A stretch of 64,000 bases of DNA from SAR202 cluster bacterium (GTDB lineage Bacteria > Chloroflexota > Dehalococcoidia > Lucifugimonadales > UBA2962), in NCBI GenBank assembly GCA_009392275.1, contig VFGV01000010.1, forward strand, positions 1-64,000, written 5' to 3'. Made by a program: the position numbers and the translations under genes. A model generated the notes under the pieces. It worked only from the letters and a program-made list of their open reading frames with translations, was not told the DNA's origin and made no database searches. Each line of letters begins with the position of its first letter. Position 1 is the first letter of the stretch. Positions 7,900 through 15,727 of the stretch are shown in pieces.

Positions 7900-8667
7900 A
7901 TGACTAAAAATAAAGTTGATTTCAATAGTGATGTTGGGGAAAGTTTCGGACAATACAAACTCGGACTTGATGAAGAAATCGTTCGACACGTAAGTTCAGT
8001 TAATATTGCCTGCGGTTTTCATGCTGGTGATCCCACTTGGATGAATAAAACTGTAAAACTTGCTGAAAAAAATGGGGTCAGAATTGGCGCTCATCCGGCA
8101 TATCCTGATCTGCAAGGATTTGGCAGAAGAAATATGAAAATAGAACCAGAAGAGGTGAAAAATGACATCATATATCAAATTGGAGCATTAACTGGATTCA
8201 CTACTGATAAAAAAATTCAACATGTAAAACCACATGGAGCAATGTATAACAATGCTGTAAACGATGAAAAACTTGCAGAGGCTATATGCAATGCAATCAT
8301 AGAAGTAGATTCAACTTTAATTTTATTGGCATTATCTGGATCACGTTGGATATCAATAGCTAAAGAATTGGGACTAAAGGTAGCTCAAGAAGTTTTTGCA
8401 GATCGGGCAATTAATAGTGATGGAACTTTAGTATCTAGATCACTCAAAGGAGCCGTTATACATGATCCTGATGTAATAGCAGAAAGAACAGTAAAAATGA
8501 TAAAACAAGGATATATAACTTCCATAACTGGTGAAGACATAGAGGTTGAAGCCGACAGCATTTGTATGCATGGAGACAACCCTTCTGCTGTTCAAATAGC
8601 TGAAGAGGTCAAGTTGGCTCTAAAAAGTGCTGGAATTAAAATAGCTCCTTTATCGGAGTTAGTATAA
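7900..8667 (+). CDS. pxpA: 5-oxoprolinase subunit A (LamB/YcsF family)
   Basis: 255 aa. The N-terminus has the family's DFNSDVGESFG signature (DxNxDxGE) and NIACGFHAGDP, followed by GAHPAYPDLQGFGRR and VKPHGAMYN, with SICMHGDNPSAV near the end. These are the conserved blocks of the LamB/YcsF barrel. With PxpB and PxpC it performs ATP-dependent ring opening of 5-oxoproline (pyroglutamate) to glutamate, a housekeeping damage-repair reaction. AGGAG lies about 15 bases before the ATG. First gene of a tight operon with pxpB and pxpC. Confidence 0.95.
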   Translation: MTKNKVDFNSDVGESFGQYKLGLDEEIVRHVSSVNIACGFHAGDPTWMNKTVKLAEKNGVRIGAHPAYPDLQGFGRRNMKIEPEEVKNDIIYQIGALTGFTTDKKIQHVKPHGAMYNNAVNDEKLAEAICNAIIEVDSTLILLALSGSRWISIAKELGLKVAQEVFADRAINSDGTLVSRSLKGAVIHDPDVIAERTVKMIKQGYITSITGEDIEVEADSICMHGDNPSAVQIAEEVKLALKSAGIKIAPLSELV

Positions 8668-8672
8668 CGGTT

Positions 8673-9437
8673 ATGACTCAATTACCTACCCTCAATTACG
8701 CAGGTGACCAAGGAATACTGGTTGAATTTGGAGACAAAATCGACGTTACTTTGAATGATCGAGTAAGAAACTTAATGTGTCTCATGGAACAAAGCCAAGA
8801 AGACTGGATTGTTGACTTAGTGCCTTCTTATAAATCATTGCTAGTTATATTTAACCCAACACTTTCGCCAAGGAAACATATTGAAAACTATATTATAGAA
8901 CTTGCCTCAAATATAGATAAATCATCTGAATCAGCTGATCGCATAATAAAAATACCTACGTTATATGGCTCAGAATTCGGTATGGATTTAGAGTTTGTAG
9001 CCTCAAATTCTAATCTAACTACAACAGAAGTGATTTCACTCCATTCACAACCAAACTATAGAGTTTTTATGATAGGTTTCGCTCCAGGGTTCCCATATCT
9101 GGGAGGGCTAAATCAAAAACTTGCCACACCTCGTCTAGAGAATCCAAGATTAAAGATACCTGCAGGATCTGTTGGTATTGCCGACAACCAGACAGGTATA
9201 TACCCAAATGACAGTCCTGGTGGATGGCAGTTAATTGGTAGAACTCCGTTAAATTTATTCGACCTGAGCCGAGAAAAACCTTCTTTGTTAATCGCTGGTG
9301 ATTACATTAAATTTGAACCACTTGAAAACTTAGATGAATACTCAGCTATACAAAATGAGATCAAATCAAATAATTACAAACTTGAAATTTCTATACTAGA
9401 TAATCAAAAAACTAATGAGCCTGAAAGTCATGAATGA
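8673..9437 (+). CDS. pxpB: 5-oxoprolinase subunit B (allophanate hydrolase subunit 1 family)
   Basis: 254 aa. The conserved centre reads FMIGFAPGFPYLGGL, then PRLKIPAGSVGIADNQTGIYPNDSPGGWQLIGRTP split over the ATP-linked KipI/AHS1 domain (about 125-200). It forms the PxpBC kinase-like partner of PxpA in 5-oxoproline hydrolysis. It starts 5 bases after pxpA and its stop overlaps the start of pxpC (ATGAATGA), so the three are translated together. The C-terminal 30 residues are polar and poorly conserved. Confidence 0.94.
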   Translation: MTQLPTLNYAGDQGILVEFGDKIDVTLNDRVRNLMCLMEQSQEDWIVDLVPSYKSLLVIFNPTLSPRKHIENYIIELASNIDKSSESADRIIKIPTLYGSEFGMDLEFVASNSNLTTTEVISLHSQPNYRVFMIGFAPGFPYLGGLNQKLATPRLENPRLKIPAGSVGIADNQTGIYPNDSPGGWQLIGRTPLNLFDLSREKPSLLIAGDYIKFEPLENLDEYSAIQNEIKSNNYKLEISILDNQKTNEPESHE

Positions 9438-10539
9438 AAAATCTATAACTATCTTAGAACCAGGTTTGCTTTCTAGCATACAAGATATTGGAAGGTATGG
9501 ATTCCAAAAATATGGTGTACCAGTTTCTGGAGCAATGGATAGTTTCGCTTTAAGGTCTGCAAATGTGCTAGTTGGAAATGAGATGAATGATGCTTGCATA
9601 GAAATGACAGTGATTGGGCCATCAATAAAATTTAACTACGGAGCCTTAATATCTGTGACTGGAGGAGACTTATCAATAAAAATAAATGGAGAAAAAGTAG
9701 ATCGCTGGTCCGCTATAAACGTTGAAGCTGGTTCCGTATTGACCTCAGATGGAATTCGAGATGGTATGCGCGCTTATCTTGCCATTAGTGGTGGAATTAA
9801 TGTACCCGTTATTATGGGAAGTAGATCCACATATATTCCTGCAGCATTCGGAGGTTACAAAGGAAGGCCGTTGATGGCAGGAGACGAATTGTTAATTGGG
9901 GACCCGAACCCAAAAACAAGCCATATTGCACGCACTCTGCCAGAAGAACTAGAGCCAGTACATTATGGGCATTCACATATCATAAGAGTTGTACTAGGAC
10001 CTCAAAATAAAAGTTTTACTACTGAATCTATTAACACCTTTTTTGATAGCAGGTACGTTGTATCAAACAATTGCGATAGAACTGGATATCGTTTATCAGG
10101 ACCACAATTAAAACATCAAGGAAATGCCGATATAATTTCCGATGGAACTCAAATCGGAAGCATACAGGTGCCCGCAGATGGAAATCCTATTATTTTAATG
10201 TCAGACAGGGGTCCAACAGGAGGTTACGCAAAAATCGGAACAGTAATATCCACCGATCTAGGATTAATAGCTCAATCTCGCCCAGACGACAACTTAGTTT
10301 TTAGGCAAGTATCTGTTAAAGAGGCTGAATCAGCTTTTCTTGAACAAGAATCCATTCTTTACTCTATGGATCCGAATATATTTAAAAATGCTTCAGATAA
10401 AGTGAAATCCACGTTATCTAAAACCAGCTCATCGTTATCACCATATCTAGAAAATGATCAGAATAAACTGGATATGACTGCAACCGCCAAGTTGAAGGGC
10501 AAAACTTTTAGTTTTGGGATTTCGATTGAGAGTAACTAA
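9430..10539 (+). CDS. pxpC: 5-oxoprolinase subunit C (allophanate hydrolase subunit 2 family)
   Basis: Begins MNEKSITILEPGLLSSIQD, the usual PxpC/KipA N-terminus, followed by GRYGFQKYGVPVSGAMD, a family signature. Later blocks AYLAISGGINVPVIMGSRST and PILMSDRGPTGGYAKIGTVI-type segments match the biotin-dependent carboxylase-like AHS2 fold. An ATG 15 bases earlier (9415) is also in frame, but the 8-base overlap start at 9430 fits family length. The last 60 residues (Ser/Lys-rich) go beyond the core domain. It works with PxpA and PxpB in converting 5-oxoproline to glutamate. Confidence 0.94.
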   Translation: MNEKSITILEPGLLSSIQDIGRYGFQKYGVPVSGAMDSFALRSANVLVGNEMNDACIEMTVIGPSIKFNYGALISVTGGDLSIKINGEKVDRWSAINVEAGSVLTSDGIRDGMRAYLAISGGINVPVIMGSRSTYIPAAFGGYKGRPLMAGDELLIGDPNPKTSHIARTLPEELEPVHYGHSHIIRVVLGPQNKSFTTESINTFFDSRYVVSNNCDRTGYRLSGPQLKHQGNADIISDGTQIGSIQVPADGNPIILMSDRGPTGGYAKIGTVISTDLGLIAQSRPDDNLVFRQVSVKEAESAFLEQESILYSMDPNIFKNASDKVKSTLSKTSSSLSPYLENDQNKLDMTATAKLKGKTFSFGISIESN

Positions 10540-10544
10540 AGCAA

Positions 10545-11165
10545 TTGGATTTACAACATGATTTAGCTCAATGGATTCTTAGTTTCGCAGATAGTCCATG
10601 GGCACTTTTAATACTGGCAGCGTCATCTTTTACTGAATCAATCTTCAACCCTATCCCACCTGATGCACTGCTGATCGCGATAAGCTTGCTAAAAACTCAA
10701 CATTCCATATGGTTTAGCATCGTAGTTATTTTGACATCGGTCTGTGGAGCGTTAGTTGGGCACTTTATTGGTAAAAGGTATGGAAGGCCTATCCTACATG
10801 TAACATTTAAAGGGAAGCGTCTAATTCCAGATAATATGATCGAAAAAGCGGATCAATTATTTGATAGATACGGAGTTTGGGCAGTTTTAATAGCAGCATT
10901 TAGTCCTGTTCCATACAAACTGATTGCGATAGGTGCTGGCGTATTGAACTTTGACAGAAAACCTTTTCTTGTTGCTTCTCTAATCGGCAGAACCTGTAGG
11001 TTCATGTTAATAGGGGTTTTTATCTTCTTTTTTGGGGAAACAATCAATCAATTTATTAATGATTACCTGGGATTAATTACATGGATAGCTGCAGGTTGTT
11101 TATTAACATTAATTGTTTGCTTAATTGCTTACCGAGTGTTTATATTTAAACGAACAAGAAAATGA
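10545..11165 (+). CDS. DedA/YqaA-type membrane protein (SNARE-associated family)
   Basis: 206 aa with four to five hydrophobic segments. The segment FTESIFNPIPPDALLIAISLL, the glycine-rich LVGHFIGKRYGRP and the following FSPVPYKLIAIGAGVL resemble the re-entrant loop region of the DedA/VTT family, whose members act as lipid scramblases or support membrane homeostasis. The start is TTG, 5 bases after the pxpC stop, so it belongs to the same transcript. A functional link with oxoproline metabolism is not apparent. Confidence 0.82.
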   Translation: MDLQHDLAQWILSFADSPWALLILAASSFTESIFNPIPPDALLIAISLLKTQHSIWFSIVVILTSVCGALVGHFIGKRYGRPILHVTFKGKRLIPDNMIEKADQLFDRYGVWAVLIAAFSPVPYKLIAIGAGVLNFDRKPFLVASLIGRTCRFMLIGVFIFFFGETINQFINDYLGLITWIAAGCLLTLIVCLIAYRVFIFKRTRK

Positions 11166-11195
11166 TGGATATTATTAAAGTAAAAGGAGTGACCA

Positions 11196-12149
11196 TTGAG
11201 TACTAATTCAATCCCTACAGAACAGGAAGTAATTAAATGGATGAGCGAATTGAGCAATTGGAAAAGATGGGGCAAAGATGATCAGATTGGAGCACTTAAC
11301 TTAATAACACCTGAATTGATAAAGCAGTCTGCGTCACTAGTAACTGATGGGGTTTCTGTGAGCTGTGCCAGACCACTAGACAACAACATTGACGCCGAAG
11401 TATATCGGCCTACACAAAGATTAATGTTAGAAAGCGGAGAAGGGTGGCAGTTCCATGAAAAAAATACTGACTTCCAAATCCAAGCTGCCTTAGAACATTT
11501 ATCGATGGTTTACCACGGATACCACATCACCCATATTGATTCGCCTGCTCATTTCTTTTGGAATGGCAAAATGTACAATGACAGACCTTCTTATCTAGTA
11601 ACAACAAACAAAGGCGCTACGGTAAATTCAGTTGATACAGCTAAAGATGGAATAGTAGGTCGCGGAATACTTGTGGATGTTCCGTTAATTAAAGGTATCG
11701 ATTGGCTAGACAGACATGAAGGTGTGATGCCACTAGACATACTAGAAGCGGAAAAACAATGTGGATTTGAAATAAAGTCCGGAGATATTCTCTTTATACG
11801 AACAGGACAGTTAAGAAGAACATTGACTGAAGGGCCATTTAGCCCGCCAGATGATGGATCTACAGCATGTCAGGCCGCATGTCTGCCTATATTTAGAGAA
11901 CGCGATATATCAGTTCTAGGAACTGACACCTCAAATGATTTGATACCCAGTGGATATAAGACTGTAACCAACCCAATCCACCAAATTGGTTTAGTGCAAA
12001 TGGGAATGTGGATAATTGATAACGCAAATCTCGAAGAACTAAGTGAGACGTGCAAAGAAAAAAATCGTTGGGAATTCATGATAAATATTGGACCACTGAG
12101 AATTGTTGGAGGAACAGGTAGTCCAGTTAATCCGATTGCACTATTTTAG
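11196..12149 (+). CDS. cyclase-family hydrolase (kynurenine formamidase-like)
   Basis: 317 aa. The metal-binding motif of the cyclase family (HxGTHxDxPxH type) is present as His110, His113, Asp115 and His119 in the YHITHIDSPAHF segment. DILFIRTG and the later GTDTSN segment match the rest of the fold. Characterised members hydrolyse N-formylkynurenine or cyclic amides through two metal ions; this one is longer than KynB (about 210 aa) and resembles the large bacterial branch with an N-terminal extension. The start is TTG with a strong AAAGGAG site. Last gene of the pxp run, 30 bases after the DedA gene; it converges on the SDR gene with 2 bases between. Confidence 0.85.
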   Translation: MSTNSIPTEQEVIKWMSELSNWKRWGKDDQIGALNLITPELIKQSASLVTDGVSVSCARPLDNNIDAEVYRPTQRLMLESGEGWQFHEKNTDFQIQAALEHLSMVYHGYHITHIDSPAHFFWNGKMYNDRPSYLVTTNKGATVNSVDTAKDGIVGRGILVDVPLIKGIDWLDRHEGVMPLDILEAEKQCGFEIKSGDILFIRTGQLRRTLTEGPFSPPDDGSTACQAACLPIFRERDISVLGTDTSNDLIPSGYKTVTNPIHQIGLVQMGMWIIDNANLEELSETCKEKNRWEFMINIGPLRIVGGTGSPVNPIALF

Positions 12150-12151
12150 TT

Positions 12152-12901
12152 TTACTGGGCTGTTAAACCACCGTCAACCAACAATTCGGTTCCAGTAACG
12201 TAGCGTGAGTCGTCAGAAGCCAAATACAGTATCGCGTAAGCTACTTCACTAGGAGAACCTAATCTTCCTAACAATATTCGTGATTCTGATAAAGCCCTGC
12301 CTTCTGGATCAGAAATATTTTTGGAAATCATTTCAGTTTCTATCGGGCCAGGAACGACGGCATTTACTCTTATTCCATATTTGGCATTTTGAATAGATGA
12401 ATGTTTAGTCAACGACAATAATGCAGCCTTTGAAGCACCATATGCACCACCTCTCCAACTTCCCACAAGTGCAGTAGTCGAAGAAACATTAATTATTGAT
12501 CCTACTTTATTTGACCGCATTGATTGAACTACCGCCTTTGTTCCCAAAAACGCTCCTTTTAAATTTACAGACATCAATCGGTCCCAATCAGCCGTATTCT
12601 CTTCTTGGATAGATTCGGTTCTATATATGCCGGCATTGTTAACTAATACGTCAATTTTTTTAAATCTCTCAATTGTTATTTTTACCAATGAATCCCAATC
12701 AGATTCAGAGGATACATCTAAGTTAACAAACAAAGCTGATCCTCCTGCTACCGATATATCATTTGCGAGTTTAAAACCCTTTTGCTCATCAATATCTGCT
12801 AATACTACTTTCGCCCTCTCTTTTGCAAATAAACGGCATTGGGCCTGACCAATACCGCCAGTGGCTCCAGTTACGACTACTACTTTATTTAAAAGCCTCA
12901 T
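12152..12901 (-). CDS. short-chain dehydrogenase/reductase
   Basis: 249 aa, classical SDR. The cofactor motif is TGATGGIG (11-18), the structural motif NNAG (88-91), a serine lies near residue 140, and the active YxxxK is Tyr154/Lys158 in GAYGASK. Asp37 after the second beta strand suggests NAD preference. The C-terminal YVTGTELLVDGGLTAQ is typical. AGGAGG lies about 12 bases upstream of the ATG. The substrate cannot be read from sequence; FabG-like ketoreductases and sugar dehydrogenases share this pattern. Its promoter lies in the 220-base divergent region shared with the orphan gene. Confidence 0.9.
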   Translation of the reverse strand: MRLLNKVVVVTGATGGIGQAQCRLFAKERAKVVLADIDEQKGFKLANDISVAGGSALFVNLDVSSESDWDSLVKITIERFKKIDVLVNNAGIYRTESIQEENTADWDRLMSVNLKGAFLGTKAVVQSMRSNKVGSIINVSSTTALVGSWRGGAYGASKAALLSLTKHSSIQNAKYGIRVNAVVPGPIETEMISKNISDPEGRALSESRILLGRLGSPSEVAYAILYLASDDSRYVTGTELLVDGGLTAQ

Positions 12902-13065
12902 AGCTTTGGTGGCCCTCCTATCACAAAAGATATCCTACATGAGACATTTTTGCACCTGACAAAACCATCATATTTATTTTTAAAATAATAATTTATATTT
13001 TATTTTTACGACACATATATAACTTAAGTTTTTAACGGATATTTACCTGTAATTCTGTTTATTAA

Positions 13066-13094
13066 TTGACAGAACGCATGTTCTGTTCTAAAAT
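13066..13094 (+). promoter_or_regulatory. strong promoter with an embedded LexA-like box
   Basis: TTGACA (13066-13071) and TAAAAT (13089-13094) are exactly 17 bases apart. Within the spacer, AGAAC-N4-GTTCT (13071-13084) matches the GAAC-N4-GTTC core of Gram-positive-type LexA operators. Two more GTTCT copies follow at 13085 and 13096. The promoter drives the 88-aa orphan gene. Confidence 0.55.
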
Positions 13095-13122
13095 TGTTCT
13101 AAACAAAGCAGGAATTTAGATT

Positions 13123-13389
13123 TTGTATTATAGCAACACAAGCCAAATAGAGTTACCGGGAATAGGTAATGTTAAATATGATGGAGTCTCACCTAGAACA
13201 GTTCTACCGGGAGAAAAAGTTGTTTATGTAGGTAGGATTGACGGCGGTCCAGGATATGGTGCAGTAGGCAATATAATTGAAATAAGAAATAGAAAAGCAG
13301 TAGTAGAAATCAAATCATCCAAAGGTTACGAGTCTAAAATCTGGTATATCCCCTACTGTCTATTAGGCTCTATAAAAAATGCAGCATAA
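13123..13389 (+). CDS. 88-aa protein of unknown function with a LexA-like promoter
   Basis: Starts with TTG, with AGG about 10 bases upstream. The sequence is beta-rich and glycine-rich (GEKVVYVGRIDGGPGYGAVGN, then IIEIRNRKAVVEI), suggesting a small SH3/KOW-like barrel, but I do not recognise a family. It has no signal peptide or membrane segment. It is the only gene between the divergent SDR and a convergent lipoprotein, so it is monocistronic. The upstream promoter is near-perfect and overlaps a LexA-like palindrome, so damage-inducible expression is a testable inference. It could also be a constitutively expressed small nucleic-acid-binding protein. Confidence 0.7.
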   Translation: MYYSNTSQIELPGIGNVKYDGVSPRTVLPGEKVVYVGRIDGGPGYGAVGNIIEIRNRKAVVEIKSSKGYESKIWYIPYCLLGSIKNAA

Positions 13390-13451
13390 CGCCTGTTTTT
13401 AGATAGACTTTTGTATTTAAATTAAGTGGCCATATTCAGGTTGTTTTAAAT

Positions 13452-14117
13452 TTATTTAATTACCGCAATTACCGCCACATATTCTGATGGATCAATTGTC
13501 TCTCCCGCAATTGGATGAGGTTCGAGAGAAATGAATACAGCTGAATATCTACTTACCTTTTTTATGGTAGGGCCATCTTGCCCTTCTTCAATAGTCATAA
13601 CCAATTCACCCAAAGGTGTCACATTAGATGCCAGTTCTGTCCTGATGACTATCTTTCCTGGTGCAGGACATTCAGACCCAATAGGGCATCTAGAATCTTC
13701 TAATACTTCGGCAAAAAGTACAGTTAAACCTCCAGGCAATGTCGGGCTTGCAATTTTCTGGCCAACTTTAAGCGCTACAGGAGTAAATAATGGTTTTTCT
13801 GTAGTTCTACCTTCATCCGCAACAACTACATCAAGGAAATCAATTTGCTGTTCGGCTACAGATTCTTCCTCAGGCTCACTCTGGGATATCATATTACCCT
13901 CTTCATCAAAATATGCATCTGAAGAGTCAGCGATAGAATGTACACTCGATGTAGCACCCTCAGTTTGTTCGCTAGCTGCTTGGCCATTACTACTAGACTC
14001 TACATCAGCTGTCACTGAAACTTTGTCTGCAGATTCAGATGAAGACTCACCACAACCAACTAAAATAAAAACTAAAATTAGACCTATTATTACCAACCCA
14101 ATTGATTGTCGCTTCAT
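13452..14117 (-). CDS. predicted lipoprotein of unknown function
   Basis: Starting at the Met that follows GGGG (an upstream ATG would add 11 residues without a ribosome site), the protein is 221 aa. A basic start (MKRQ), a hydrophobic core (IGLVIIGLILVFILV) and a lipobox ILVGC predict lipidation. A Ser/Glu-rich low-complexity linker follows (about 25-85). The C-terminal domain has paired cysteines (SRCPIGSECPAPG) and beta-strand periodicity, ending near EYVAVIAVIK. The Cys-Pro segment may form a disulphide outside the cell. No enzymatic motif is visible. It converges on the orphan gene and lies upstream of no obvious partner. Confidence 0.75.
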   Translation of the reverse strand: MKRQSIGLVIIGLILVFILVGCGESSSESADKVSVTADVESSSNGQAASEQTEGATSSVHSIADSSDAYFDEEGNMISQSEPEEESVAEQQIDFLDVVVADEGRTTEKPLFTPVALKVGQKIASPTLPGGLTVLFAEVLEDSRCPIGSECPAPGKIVIRTELASNVTPLGELVMTIEEGQDGPTIKKVSRYSAVFISLEPHPIAGETIDPSEYVAVIAVIK

Positions 14118-14237
14118 ATTTACCCCGTTTGAATTTGGATATTGATTCATTTAAATCATATTGATGTTGCCACAAGTTGGTGGCTTATTGCAAATATATT
14201 ATCCAATTTCATTAAACAAGAATCACTCAGCAACAAT

Positions 14238-14804
14238 TCAGGTAAGAGGGAAATCAGAGCTATTTATTGCCATATATAGAGCTGCGATTGTTTTAGAATC
14301 CTGAATTTCCCCACTATTAACCATGCACTTAACTTTAGAAAACGAAAAACTACACGTCGTTATTAATTCATCTGGATCAGGTTCAAGATTACTGTCATAT
14401 AGATCCAAAGCTAAAAATGCGTTTAAATATTCTGTTAAGAATCCTGGCGCCGACCAGAACCCTCCTAGGTTTATCAGTTTTTCTGAAGCAAAGCCTGTTT
14501 CCTCTCTTAGCTCTCTCTGAGCACAATCTTCGGGTGATTCTCCTTCATCTAATCCGCCTGCTGGAAACTCCAGCATTCTAGAATTAACTGCATAACGATA
14601 TTGACTGACCATAATAAGATTGCCTTGCGCGTCAATCGGCACAATAACTACAGCCTGAGCATGGGCAACTATTTCACGGGTTGCTCTTTTCCCATTTGGC
14701 AAAGCTACTTGATCTACTTGCACGTCAATAATTTGCCCACTAAATATCTTCTTGGAATCGATCTTATACTCGATATCATCTTGCTTTGGATCACTATTAC
14801 TCAT
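14238..14804 (-). CDS. NUDIX hydrolase, ADP-ribose pyrophosphatase type
   Basis: 188 aa with a complete NUDIX box at about 83-105 (GGLDEGES...RELREETGF), which holds the catalytic glutamates. The preceding VSQYRYAVN and LEFPAGG are typical of ADP-ribose/ADP-sugar pyrophosphatases of the NudF group. It would hydrolyse ADP-ribose to AMP and ribose-5-phosphate. It lies 3 bases downstream of the NAD kinase gene on the same strand, so both probably share a transcript concerned with nicotinamide nucleotides. Confidence 0.9.
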   Translation of the reverse strand: MSNSDPKQDDIEYKIDSKKIFSGQIIDVQVDQVALPNGKRATREIVAHAQAVVIVPIDAQGNLIMVSQYRYAVNSRMLEFPAGGLDEGESPEDCAQRELREETGFASEKLINLGGFWSAPGFLTEYLNAFLALDLYDSNLEPDPDELITTCSFSFSKVKCMVNSGEIQDSKTIAALYMAINSSDFPLT

Positions 14805-14807
14805 ATT

Positions 14808-15665
14808 TTAAGATCTATCCACAATCCCTAAACGGGATGTTAATGTGGAATAAAATGATTCTCTAGGCATAAACCGGACAAAACTTGCCTTACAAATGCT
14901 TCGACTAATCAGAACATAATCGCCTGGTTTTAATGACTGATCTACAGCAAACCCGTCCCCACTTATAAACGCCTGTGCATCATTTAATATATTTAACCGT
15001 ATTTTTGACTCACCAGATAAAACTAACCCTGTATCAAGGCACATATGGCCTGCAATAGGTAACAAGACCATGTTTGTGGATTTTGGTGTAATAATAGGCC
15101 CGCCAGCTGCCATTGCATATCCAGTGCTTCCAGTAGCAGTAGAAACTAATACTCCATCAGCCCTATATGTCGTTAATTTTGCACTATCAACAATTGCCTC
15201 AACATGTAGCAGACGGGCGTTTTGGCCTCGACTTATAACAATTTCATTTAAAGCAAATGTCCCTGCATACTTTTCATCATTTTCATGAAAAACAGCAGCA
15301 TCAATCATTGTGCGCTCGTCGATCCAATGTGCAGAATCTCCATCCATATATTTTTTTATCCCTGCACACGCAGAATCAACCTCTAATTCTGACATAAAAC
15401 CAACTCTGCCAAGGTTGATACTAAGCATAGGTATTTTATAGAATGCCAGCACCCTGAGAGTCCTTAATATAGTGCCGTCACCACCTAAGATAACTATTAA
15501 AGAAGTGGAATTGAATTCCTGTTGTTTTTCAACTAGCTTTTCAGCAGAACTAGACCACGAGCAATCACGGAGCTGAAGCTGTTCAATTAAAGAATCACAT
15601 AGTTCAATTGCCTCAGTAACCTGAGGATTATATACAAATCCAATTTGCTGTATTGAGGTGCTCAT
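14808..15665 (-). CDS. nadK: NAD kinase
   Basis: 285 aa. The family signature GGDGTILR (61-68) and the downstream RADGVLVSTATGSTGYAMAAGGPI block (given here in part) define the NAD kinase fold, and the C-terminal part carries the ISGDGFA motif. It phosphorylates NAD to NADP. It is followed directly by the NUDIX gene and preceded, 62 bases upstream, by nuoN, so it may be read at the tail of the nuo transcript. No unusual residues are seen. Confidence 0.93.
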   Translation of the reverse strand: MSTSIQQIGFVYNPQVTEAIELCDSLIEQLQLRDCSWSSSAEKLVEKQQEFNSTSLIVILGGDGTILRTLRVLAFYKIPMLSINLGRVGFMSELEVDSACAGIKKYMDGDSAHWIDERTMIDAAVFHENDEKYAGTFALNEIVISRGQNARLLHVEAIVDSAKLTTYRADGVLVSTATGSTGYAMAAGGPIITPKSTNMVLLPIAGHMCLDTGLVLSGESKIRLNILNDAQAFISGDGFAVDQSLKPGDYVLISRSICKASFVRFMPRESFYSTLTSRLGIVDRS

Positions 15666-15727
15666 ATCACTTAAACCTAATAAATTGTGTGAACTAATCT
15701 TATTATTTTATAACCTTAAACAGTTAT

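Noticed and set aside
13531-14145. 204-aa ORF opposite the lipoprotein gene
   Set aside because: The minus-strand gene has a signal peptide, lipobox and a ribosome site; the opposite frame is Ser/Thr-rich without any of these.
14168-14183. Hairpin GCCAC...GTGGC between the lipoprotein and NUDIX genes
   Set aside because: Only 5 bp of stem and no U-run on either strand, so not a convincing terminator; it may be chance.
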